NCBI RefSeq assembly: GCF_019145205.1
Contig: NZ_JAHSTT010000001.1
Span: 620,001-684,000, forward strand
DNA: 64,000 nucleotides
Direction of reading: 5' to 3'
Source: Pseudomonas khavaziana
Lineage (GTDB): Bacteria; Pseudomonadota; Gammaproteobacteria; Pseudomonadales; Pseudomonadaceae
In this document: in pieces, positions 36,913-44,578 of the stretch
Position numbering within the stretch: the stretch's first letter is position 1
Layout: every line of letters starts with the position of its first letter
Made by a program: the position numbers and the translations under genes
The notes under the pieces: generated by a model
What the model was told of the DNA's origin: nothing
The model's input: only the letters and a program-made list of their open reading frames with translations
Database searches by the model: none

Positions 36913-37832
36913 ACTTTCTCAACCTCCGGACGGCCCAGGATGCCGGTCGGACGGAACAACAGCACCAGAACCAACAGGCCGAACGCCACGACGTCCTTGT
37001 ACTGGTCACCGAAGATATCGGCGCCAAAGGCTTCGGCCACCCCCAGCACCAGCCCGCCGAGCATCGCGCCCGGAATGCTGCCGATGCCGCCCAATACCGC
37101 TGCGGTAAAGGCCTTGAGGCCCACCAGGAAACCCGCGTTGGGGTTGATCACGCCGTATTGCATGCTCAGCAACACGGCCGCCACGGCCGCCAGTGCGGCA
37201 CCGATGACGAAGGTCAGGGCGATGATGTTGTTGGTGTTGATGCCCAGGAGGTTGGCCATCTTGATATCTTCGGCGCAAGCCCGGCAGGCGCGCCCCAGAC
37301 GGGAGCGGGAGATGAACAGGGTCAGGCCCAGCATGGCCACCAGGGTGACGACGAAGACCAGGATCTGCATGTACGAAATCAGCACTTCTTGTGCGCCACC
37401 CGGGCCGAAGGAGATGCTCCCCGGGATCAGGTTGGGAATGGACTTGTCCTTGGAGTCCTGGGACAGCAATACGGTGTTCTGCAGGAAAATCGACATGCCG
37501 ATGGCGGAAATCAGCGGGATCAAACGGTTGCTGCCACGCAAGGGACGATAGGCAACCCGCTCGATACTGTAGCCATAGGCACTGGTTACGATGATCGACG
37601 CCAGGAACGCAGCGGTCATCAACAGCGGCAGGGAGTGGATCCCCATCATGGCCAGCCCGGCGAGGGCGATGAAGGCCACGTAGGAACCAATCATGTACAC
37701 CTCGCCATGGGCGAAGTTGATCATTCCAATGATGCCGTAAACCATTGTGTAGCCAATGGCTATCAAGGCATAGGTGCTGCCAATGGTCAGGCCATTAACC
37801 AGCTGTTGGAAAAAATGATAGATCTCAGGCAT
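36909..37832 (-). CDS. braD: Branched-chain amino-acid ABC transporter permease BraD/LivH
   Basis: The partner permease, 307 residues, with LivH sequences [29 protein letters not shown] and [20 protein letters not shown] (ATPase contact). The start at 37832 has GGAG about ten bases upstream. It follows braC after a 227-base gap that contains a hairpin, so expression of braD-G is probably lower than that of braC. Confidence 0.94.
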   Translation of the reverse strand: MPEIYHFFQQLVNGLTIGSTYALIAIGYTMVYGIIGMINFAHGEVYMIGSYVAFIALAGLAMMGIHSLPLLMTAAFLASIIVTSAYGYSIERVAYRPLRGSNRLIPLISAIGMSIFLQNTVLLSQDSKDKSIPNLIPGSISFGPGGAQEVLISYMQILVFVVTLVAMLGLTLFISRSRLGRACRACAEDIKMANLLGINTNNIIALTFVIGAALAAVAAVLLSMQYGVINPNAGFLVGLKAFTAAVLGGIGSIPGAMLGGLVLGVAEAFGADIFGDQYKDVVAFGLLVLVLLFRPTGILGRPEVEKV

Positions 37833-38011
37833 TACAGCGCTCCTAAAAACCCGATACGCATTTCACTGGTGGAGTCATTTCCGGCTCGGTGCCCTGTTCT
37901 GTGACCAGGTTGCACAAAGCGTTTGCCAGCGAACCGCTGGTGACGGTTTTAAGATTTTCAGGTGAGCCAGCGCCCGGATCGCGGGTGACATGGCCCATAA
38001 ACCTCGTAAAA

Positions 38012-38040
38012 CAAAGCCCACTGCTTGCACAGTGGGCTTG
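38012..38040 (-). terminator. Intercistronic hairpin between braC and braD (attenuator-like)
   Basis: On the minus strand CAAGCCCACTG and CAGTGGGCTTTG pair around a short loop, followed by TTTTACG. It is an intrinsic terminator-like structure just after the braC stop. It likely causes partial termination or protects the braC message, giving more binding protein than permease. The rest of the gap (37833-38011) holds nothing else I recognise. Confidence 0.7.
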
Positions 38041-38059
38041 TTGACCAGTAACGCCTGGC

Positions 38060-39187
38060 TTACTGAGGGGAAACTTCGGTTTTTGGTTTACCGAAGTGCC
38101 ATTCGTAGACCACGAACTTGAAGTCCTTCAGATCACCTTTGGCGTCGAAGCTCAGGTCGCCGGTAGGGGTCTTGAAGGTACCCGCGTGGATGGCCTCGGC
38201 CACTTTGGCGGTGTCTTCGCTCTTCGCCGCAGCGATACCGCCAGCGATGACTTCAACAGCAGAGTAGGCCGGGAACACGAACGGACCGGTTGGGTCCTGC
38301 TTGTTCTTGGCGAACTCTTCAACGATGGCTTTGTTGGCAGGGTCGGTGTCGAAGGATTTCGGCAGGGTCACCAGCAGGCCTTCGGAAGCGCCCTGGGCGA
38401 TTTGCGAGATGGAGTCGTTGCCGACGCCTTCTGGGCCCATGAACTTGGCGTTCAGGCCTTTTTCCTTGGCTTGGCGCAGGATCAGGCCCAGCTCAGGGTG
38501 GTAGCCGCCGTAGTAGACGAAGTCGACGTTGGCTTGCTTGAGTTTCTGGATGATCGAGGAGAAGTCCTTGTCACCGGCGTTCAGGCCTTCGAAGACGGCA
38601 ACCTTGGTGCCTTTCTCTTCGAGGGTTTTCTTCACGGCGCTGGCGATGCCTTCACCGTATTGCTGTTTGTCGTGCAGCACGGCGACGATTTTCGGCTTCA
38701 CATGGTCGGCGATGTAGTTGCCGGCTGCCGGGCCTTGCGCGCTGTCGAGGCCGATGGTGCGGAAGATCAGCTTGTAGCCACGGGAGGTGATTTCCGGGCT
38801 GGTGGCGGCTGGGGTAATCATGATGACGCCTTCGTCTTCATAAATATCCGACGCAGGCTGAGTGGAGCTGGAGCAGAGGTGACCGACTACGAACTTGACG
38901 CCGTCGTTGACCACTTTGTTGGCGACGGCCACGGCTTGTTTCGGATCGCAGGCGTCGTCGTATTCCTTGGCTTCAAGCATTTTGCCATCGACGCCGCCTT
39001 TGGCGTTGATGTCTTTGATGGCTTGCTTGGCACCCATGAATTGCATGTCACCGTATTGCGTCACCGGACCGGTCTTGGGGCCGGCAATGCCGATCTTGAT
39101 GGTGTCGGCTGCGAACGAATGGCCGGCAACCCCAGCCAGGACCATAGCGGCAAACAGTTTGGAAATCTGCTTAGTAGCCTTATTCAT
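38060..39187 (-). CDS. braC: Branched-chain amino-acid periplasmic binding protein BraC/LivJ
   Basis: A 375-residue periplasmic type I binding protein for leucine, isoleucine, valine (and alanine in P. aeruginosa). The signal peptide ends near residue 26 (VLAGVAGHSFA). Family blocks TIKIGIAGPKTGPVTQYGDM, VVGHLCSSSTQPASDIYEDE and MITPAATSPEI are clear. Two Cys residues (DACDPKQA and GHLCSSS) match the conserved disulfide of BraC/LivJ. It is first in its operon, with GGAG before the ATG. Confidence 0.95.
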   Translation of the reverse strand: MNKATKQISKLFAAMVLAGVAGHSFAADTIKIGIAGPKTGPVTQYGDMQFMGAKQAIKDINAKGGVDGKMLEAKEYDDACDPKQAVAVANKVVNDGVKFVVGHLCSSSTQPASDIYEDEGVIMITPAATSPEITSRGYKLIFRTIGLDSAQGPAAGNYIADHVKPKIVAVLHDKQQYGEGIASAVKKTLEEKGTKVAVFEGLNAGDKDFSSIIQKLKQANVDFVYYGGYHPELGLILRQAKEKGLNAKFMGPEGVGNDSISQIAQGASEGLLVTLPKSFDTDPANKAIVEEFAKNKQDPTGPFVFPAYSAVEVIAGGIAAAKSEDTAKVAEAIHAGTFKTPTGDLSFDAKGDLKDFKFVVYEWHFGKPKTEVSPQ

Positions 39188-39290
39188 AGTGCTCCACTCT
39201 TACTGTTGTATTTTTTATAGTTCTAGCGGCCTTGTGAGCTGCAGAACCGGATCAGATATCGCGGATATCCCCCCCGGCATTGCCCTGGCA

Positions 39291-39306
39291 ACTGTACCGG
39301 TACAGT
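39291..39306. promoter_or_regulatory. Perfect 16-base palindrome in the braC / DUF2288 divergent region
   Basis: ACTGTACCGGTACAGT is a perfect palindrome about 105 bases upstream of braC and 224 bases before the DUF2288 gene. It is likely an operator for a dimeric regulator; the identity is unknown. The rest of the 342-base gap (39188-39529) contains a GATATC-GCG-GATATC near-repeat at 39256-39268 and no gene. Confidence 0.55.
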
Positions 39307-39529
39307 GTAGAGCGCCGGTTGATCGCTTGAAAAGCTGGCAGCTGGGGGCATACCACTGCTATGTCGCTTAAATGAAAGAAAAAGACAGAATTGCGGCGGG
39401 TTCATATCAGCCTTCAAGGCATTCCTTGGCTTTCCTGGCACTTTCAGTCGCTACTTCATTTGCTACTGGGTTTTTCTGCCTGGGTTACGACGCTATGATT
39501 GCGCCGATTTTTTTCTCAGGTGAACTCCC

Positions 39530-39832
39530 ATGACGCAAGAACCTAGCACCCTCTATGCCAAGCTGCTCGGTGAAACCGCCGAAATTTCCTGGAAGGAGCT
39601 CGAGCCGTTCTTTGCCAAGGGTGCCCTATTGTGGGTCGACGCCGGCCTGGATCTGATAGAAGCGGCTGAGGGAATGGCCGAGGACAACCGTGACAAAGTC
39701 GCCGCCTGGCTGGCTGCGGGGAGCCTTGGCGAAGTGTCTGCAACGCGGGCTTTAGACTTGGTGGAGCGCGATCCGAACCTGTGGGCGGTGGTGGTCTCGC
39801 CTTGGATTTTGATCCAGGAAAGGGCGGCTTGA
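39530..39832 (+). CDS. DUF2288 family small protein
   Basis: A 100-residue cytoplasmic acidic protein of the DUF2288 family, recognised from TLYAKLLGETAEISWKELEPFFAKG and WAVVVSPWILIQE. It is widespread in gammaproteobacteria with unknown function. AGGTGA lies seven bases before the ATG. The 217-base gap after it, towards the convergent GGDEF-EAL gene, has no gene but contains two dyads at 39911-39957. Confidence 0.85.
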   Translation: MTQEPSTLYAKLLGETAEISWKELEPFFAKGALLWVDAGLDLIEAAEGMAEDNRDKVAAWLAAGSLGEVSATRALDLVERDPNLWAVVVSPWILIQERAA

Positions 39833-39910
39833 GAATTGCCTGCACGAAAAAGGTGCGTCTTTTTAACCTCTGTAAGTGTGTAGCGGAGTAACCGCCCGGC
39901 CGGTGATGGC

Positions 39911-39957
39911 ACCTTGCCGTAGAGAAAGGTCACAGCCGAGGGTGACGTAAACGTCAC
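39911..39957. promoter_or_regulatory. Two MerR-type dyads in a convergent gap
   Basis: ACCTTgccgtagagaAAGGT (39911-39930) resembles the operator of MerR-family metal regulators, and GTGACGTaaACGTCAC (39942-39957) is a perfect dyad like those of LiuR-type MerR proteins. They lie between two gene ends rather than at a known promoter, and no MerR gene is nearby. They may mark a lost gene or be chance. Confidence 0.3.
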
Positions 39958-40049
39958 GGGAACAGTTGATACCGAGGGGAAACCGAGGATGAATTGTTTC
40001 CGGGTGTGCCAGGGCGCTGAAGGCCAACAACTGCACTGTCCATTCGATC

Positions 40050-42314
40050 TCAGCGGATTGGCCTGACGATGGAAGGCGGGCCGATGCGCGCCGGCGCAGG
40101 GTCGTTCGACGGTGGGGTGTCCGTGGCGCCTTCCACGCTGAATGGGTAAATCGGGTTGCGCAGCGCAATGCCTTGAATCACACCGATGATCTCGTTGAAG
40201 GGCACCGCCGGGCTGAGCAGGTACCCCTGGATATAGTCGCAGTCATGTTTGAGCAGCAGCTCGAATTGCTCCTGGGTTTCCACGCCTTCAGTGACCACCT
40301 GCAAGTGCAGGGTGTGGGCCATGCCGATAATCGCCTGGACAATTTCGCTGTCGGCTCTGGACCTCGGGATGTCCTGGATAAACGATCGGTCGATTTTCAA
40401 GGTGTTGAGCGGCAAGCGCTTGAGGTAGGCCAGGGATGAATAGCCAGTGCCGAAATCATCGATCGCCAGGGAGACACCCAACGCACGGATTTGCCGCAAC
40501 AGCGCCAGGGTGCTGCTGATATTGCCCATCAGTGCATTTTCGGTGACTTCCAGTTCCAGGCGGTTGGCAGCCACAGCGGCGAAGCGCAGGGCGGCTTCGA
40601 TTTCATCGGCCAACTCGTCCCGGGCCAGGTTCAGCGCCGAGCAGTTCACCGCCATGGTCAGCTCGGTATAGCCTCGGTCAGACAGCAGGCTCAGATCATG
40701 ACAGGCCTGGCGCAGTACCCAGTGATCAAGCTCGGCGATCAGTCCGTTATTCTCGGCGATGCCGATAAAGCGGTCCGGTGCCAGCAGCCCGTGCTGCGGA
40801 TGCTGCCAGCGCACCAGGGCTTCCAGGCGCGTGACCTTGGCAAGTTTCATGTCGAAGATCGGTTGATAAAAGAGCACCAGCCCACTGCGTGCGCGCAGGG
40901 CAGCGCGCAGCTCTTCTTCCAGCTGCAGCTCGAGGAACGCGCGGGTTTTCAGGTTGGAGCTGAAGAAGTGCAGGCTGTTGCGCCCGGCGTCCTTGGATTG
41001 ATAAAGCGCCAGGTCCGCTGTTTTAAGCAGCTCTTCGCAGGACTGGCCATCATCCGGGAACAGGCTGATGCCGATGCTGGTGGTCATCACCATGCGCCGG
41101 CCGGCCAGTTCGATGGGTTCTTTCATTTTCTGCATGATGCGCAGGGCCATGTGCCGTGCTTCGTCGCGGTGATGGATATTGATCAGGATGCAGAACTCGT
41201 CGCCACCAAACCGGGCGACCACGTCCTCATGGCTGCGTACCGAGCTTTTGATATGCCCGGCCAAAACTGTGAGCAACTGGTCGCCGGCGTCATGCCCAAG
41301 GCTGTCATTGATGCGCTTGAAGTGGTCTATATCGAGGAATATAACCGCCATCATTCCTTTGTTTCGCGTTTTTTCGACGATTTTTTCCGCGAAAATCTGA
41401 TTGAACCCGCGGCGGTTGAGCAAATTGGTCAATGCATCGAAGTGGGCCACCTGCTGCAGTGAGGCGCGAGCCTGGTCCAGTTCGCTGAGCAGCGCGTTGA
41501 CCCGGCGCAGGTCATGCTCCTTGTGTTGCAGTTTTTTGTCCGCCAGGGCTGCGCTGATACTGCTGCCGATTACCAACAAGGTAATCACAGCCACCGACAG
41601 GCCCAGTTGAATCGGGTTGTTATCTGCCGGCAGCGACAGGTCCGCATCATTGGGTACCAGCATTTGCATGGCGGCCATGCCAGTGAAGTGCATGCTCAGG
41701 ATCCCGGCGCCCAGCACCAGGCTGGCGGCGTATTTGAGTAATTGGTGAAAGACTCCGGCACCGTTGCGCAAATAACTCGACAGCAGTAAAGCTGCCAGGC
41801 TGGCACCGATGGCTATCGCCACCGACGCCATGAACAGCCGCGATTCAACGTACACCTGGGCCTGGGAGCGCATGGCCGCCATGCCCACGTAGTGCATCAG
41901 TGCGATGCCAAGGCCCATCCACACAGAGGCCACCAGGTATTGATGGAGCCGCAGGTGGGCATGGCTGAGGGTTTGCATGGCCAATAGTGCAGCGATCAGG
42001 GCGATCAGCAGCGAAGCGAAGGTCGTGAGCAATTCGTAGTGAATGGCGACAGGGGCCTGGAAGGCCAGCATGCTGATAAAGTGGGTCGACCAGATCCCAC
42101 CTGCCAGGCAACCTGCTCCCAGCCAGCACCAATGACGGCGGGCGGTGGGGTCTTCGACATGGCCGACGCGTTCAGCCATGTCCAGCGTACCGAAACCCGC
42201 TGCGCAGGCGACCAGGTACGCGAGTAGCACCAGAAACGGGTTATGACTGCAGTTGAGTAATAAATGCCCGCTGTCTGGAAGGTCGGTAAAAAAATGCTGC
42301 CCCAGCCATTCCAT
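40050..42314 (-). CDS. MHYT-GGDEF-EAL membrane c-di-GMP signalling protein
   Basis: A 754-residue bifunctional protein. Residues about 10-260 form the seven-helix MHYT sensor domain with repeated motifs (THFISMLAF, LMHYVGMAAM, SMHFTGMAAM), thought to sense O2, CO or NO through copper. A GGDEF domain (RFGGDEFCI, about residue 370) and an EAL domain (LEALVRWQHP near residue 500, DDFGTGYSSLAYLKRLP) both keep catalytic signatures, so the enzyme may make and break c-di-GMP; its net activity is unknown. It resembles MucR/NbdA of P. aeruginosa in architecture. It stands as a single gene. Confidence 0.9.
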   Translation of the reverse strand: MEWLGQHFFTDLPDSGHLLLNCSHNPFLVLLAYLVACAAGFGTLDMAERVGHVEDPTARRHWCWLGAGCLAGGIWSTHFISMLAFQAPVAIHYELLTTFASLLIALIAALLAMQTLSHAHLRLHQYLVASVWMGLGIALMHYVGMAAMRSQAQVYVESRLFMASVAIAIGASLAALLLSSYLRNGAGVFHQLLKYAASLVLGAGILSMHFTGMAAMQMLVPNDADLSLPADNNPIQLGLSVAVITLLVIGSSISAALADKKLQHKEHDLRRVNALLSELDQARASLQQVAHFDALTNLLNRRGFNQIFAEKIVEKTRNKGMMAVIFLDIDHFKRINDSLGHDAGDQLLTVLAGHIKSSVRSHEDVVARFGGDEFCILINIHHRDEARHMALRIMQKMKEPIELAGRRMVMTTSIGISLFPDDGQSCEELLKTADLALYQSKDAGRNSLHFFSSNLKTRAFLELQLEEELRAALRARSGLVLFYQPIFDMKLAKVTRLEALVRWQHPQHGLLAPDRFIGIAENNGLIAELDHWVLRQACHDLSLLSDRGYTELTMAVNCSALNLARDELADEIEAALRFAAVAANRLELEVTENALMGNISSTLALLRQIRALGVSLAIDDFGTGYSSLAYLKRLPLNTLKIDRSFIQDIPRSRADSEIVQAIIGMAHTLHLQVVTEGVETQEQFELLLKHDCDYIQGYLLSPAVPFNEIIGVIQGIALRNPIYPFSVEGATDTPPSNDPAPARIGPPSIVRPIR

Positions 42315-42452
42315 AGCTTATCCCGTCATGGAGCCACGTCACTGCCAGAGGCGATGACCTATGACGTCGAGTATAGAAGCTTCGTGGTATTTGCCATGAA
42401 TAATGGCACTTTGCCTCCAATGATTTTGGCATGCGACACATAGCATTTGGTG

Positions 42453-42830
42453 CTAAGCGCTGATGGGCAATTGCAGTTCGAAGTGTTGCTCTTCAAGGGG
42501 CGCCAGGCCGAACGCGGCGCGGGCTGCATCGCAGTCGATGTTTTGCACCCCCTGGCTCCAGGAAGAATCGAACTCGCGGCATACGCTGGAACGCTGTTCA
42601 TAGATCGAGCAACTGGTTGCCTGTCCTACCTCGCCTTCAAGGCTGCAGCACCGTGCGGGCTTCTGGTCGGTACCGATCATCGCCACGCGGCTGGGGTTGA
42701 TCTGCACCACCAGATCATCGGGCACCGAGCCCCCGGAAGAGGCGCACTCACCCCAAAAGAAAGACACACGAAAGTGTGAACAGCAGGCACCGCAATTCAG
42801 ACACGGACTGGCTTCGGACATGGGCGTCAT
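42453..42830 (-). CDS. YkgJ-family cysteine-cluster protein
   Basis: A 125-residue protein with the CxxCGxCC-type cluster CLNCGACCSHFRVSFFW near residue 10, then ARCCSLEG, TSCSIYEQRSSVCREF, altogether the Zn/Fe-binding pattern of the YkgJ/DUF3109 group. Function unknown. The start may be Met1 (42830) or Met4 (42821); no strong ribosome site decides. It is an isolated gene, divergent from the following MFS transporter across a 241-base gap with no other gene. Confidence 0.85.
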   Translation of the reverse strand: MTPMSEASPCLNCGACCSHFRVSFFWGECASSGGSVPDDLVVQINPSRVAMIGTDQKPARCCSLEGEVGQATSCSIYEQRSSVCREFDSSWSQGVQNIDCDAARAAFGLAPLEEQHFELQLPISA

Positions 42831-43071
42831 CGATAAAAAGGTAAGAGGAGGGTGCTACGGAAGGCTCGCCATTCTATCCGCGCCAAGGCCGTTGGGAAGG
42901 GGGGCAAGCACTTATATTTCTGTGGGTGAAATCCCGCGTTACCGGGCGAAATCATGCCCTATCAGCTTTACGAATCATTACAGACAACCGCTGCCAGCCT
43001 GATTATGTTGCAGGTACCGGGCAGGATGCGTCGGGCATCGCAGCTCTCATAACAATAAAAGAGACGGACCC

Positions 43072-44418
43072 ATGCAGAACTCGACCCAAGCGGCGAATGC
43101 CTGGCGCATTCTGTTCCTGCTGTTCCTCGCCAACCTGTTCAATTTCTTCGATCGCACCATCCCCGCGATCATCATCGAGCCCATTCGCATGGAATGGCAC
43201 CTGAGCGACTTCCAGCTCGGGATCATCGGCACCGCCTTTACCATTGTCTACGCCATCGCCGGGCTGCCGCTCGGACGCCTGGCCGATACTGGCTCACGCA
43301 GCAAATTGATGGGCTGGGGCCTGTTCGCCTGGAGCGGGCTGACGGCGGTCAACGGCTTGGTCGGCAGTTTCTGGACCTTCCTGCTGGTGCGTATGGGCAT
43401 TGGTATTGGCGAGGCCAGCTATGCGCCGGCTGCCAATTCGCTGATTGGCGACCTGTTTCCCGCCCACCGCCGCGCGCGCGCCATGGGCATTTTCATGCTC
43501 GGTTTGCCGTTGGGGCTGTTGCTGGCGTTCTTTACCATCGGCTGGATGGTCAAGGCATTCGACAGCTGGCGCGCGCCGTTCTTTATCGCGGCGGTGCCGG
43601 GGCTGATCCTGGCGGTGTTCATGTTCTATATAAAAGAACCCAAGCGCGGCGCGGCGGAAACCGTGCAAGTCTCCCAGGAGCGCGTCGACCGCCCGATCCG
43701 TCGCGTGCTGGCGGTACCGACTTTCCTGTGGCTGGTGCTGGCCGGGTTGTGTTTTAACTTCGCCACCTACGCGTGCAACTCGTTCCTGGTGCCGATGCTG
43801 CAGCGTTATTTTCTGATGCCATTGCAGGATGCGGCTGTCGCGACTGGTGTGATTGTCGGCTTGACCGGCCTGGTGGGCTTGACCCTGGGTGGCTGGATTG
43901 CCGACAAGATCCATCAACGGGTCGCCAATGGCCGTCTGCTGTTTGCCGCGTGCAGCTTGATCATCTCCACGGTGACTACCGCCTGGGCCCTGCATGCCGG
44001 GCGTATCGAGATTGGCGTGTTTGTCGCGCTGTTCAGTGTGGGCTGGTTGTTTGCCTACAACTTCTACACCTGCGTTTATACGGCGATCCAGGATGTGGTC
44101 GAACCGCGCCTGCGCGCTACGGCAATGGCGCTGTTCTTTGCCGGGTTGTATTTGCTGGGTGGCGGGATGGGACCGATCGTGGTGGGCGGGCTGTCTGATC
44201 ACTTTGCCCATTCGGCAATGTATGCGGCGGGAGCGGAGCAGATGACTGAGGCTTATAAAGCCGTGGGGTTGCATGACGCCATGTACCTGATTCCGGTGGC
44301 GCTGTTCTTGACCATGCTGTTTTTGTTCCAGGCGTCACGCAGTTTTGTGCGCGATGCCAAGCGCATGAAGGATGGGTTGAGTGGGGTTGAGGTGCCGGCT
44401 GCTGCGGTAACGGCATGA
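43072..44418 (+). CDS. Spinster-type MFS transporter
   Basis: A 448-residue inner-membrane transporter with twelve helices. The first-loop MFS motif is GLPLGRLADTGSRSKLMGWG near residue 65, and the N-terminus LFLANLFNFFDRTIPAIIIEPI with its Asp is typical of the spinster/Spns subfamily. The substrate is unknown (relatives move lipids, sugars or hexuronates). It is a single gene closed by a REP pair. Confidence 0.88.
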   Translation: MQNSTQAANAWRILFLLFLANLFNFFDRTIPAIIIEPIRMEWHLSDFQLGIIGTAFTIVYAIAGLPLGRLADTGSRSKLMGWGLFAWSGLTAVNGLVGSFWTFLLVRMGIGIGEASYAPAANSLIGDLFPAHRRARAMGIFMLGLPLGLLLAFFTIGWMVKAFDSWRAPFFIAAVPGLILAVFMFYIKEPKRGAAETVQVSQERVDRPIRRVLAVPTFLWLVLAGLCFNFATYACNSFLVPMLQRYFLMPLQDAAVATGVIVGLTGLVGLTLGGWIADKIHQRVANGRLLFAACSLIISTVTTAWALHAGRIEIGVFVALFSVGWLFAYNFYTCVYTAIQDVVEPRLRATAMALFFAGLYLLGGGMGPIVVGGLSDHFAHSAMYAAGAEQMTEAYKAVGLHDAMYLIPVALFLTMLFLFQASRSFVRDAKRMKDGLSGVEVPAAAVTA

Positions 44419-44430
44419 GGCCGAGGTGAC

Positions 44431-44515
44431 GCTATCGGGAGCAAGCCCCCTCCCACACTGACCGAGTAGAGTTCAGACAACTCGGTCAAATGTGGGAGGG
44501 GGCTTGCCCCCAATG
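44431..44515. repeat. REP pair in inverted orientation relative to the other REPINs
   Basis: Here the gctatcgggagcaagccccc arm comes first and tgtgggagggggcttgcccc second, the reverse of the other pairs in the window, with an accgag/ctcggt hairpin between. It follows the MFS gene. Confidence 0.85.
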
Positions 44516-44532
44516 AGGCCCTCAAGACCAAT

Positions 44533-44560
44533 AAAAAAAGGCCCGCACTAAGCGGGCCTC
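44533..44560 (-). terminator. Intrinsic terminator of rapA
   Basis: On the minus strand GGCCCGC-TTAGT-GCGGGCC is followed by seven T. It ends the rapA transcript 20 bases after the stop. Confidence 0.93.
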
Positions 44561-44578
44561 CTAATTGGCAGCGAATGA

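Noticed and set aside
35677..37551. 624-codon plus-strand frame across braE and braD
   Set aside because: It is antisense to two clear permease genes, His/Gln-rich as expected for a shadow of hydrophobic codons, and spans a real gene boundary.
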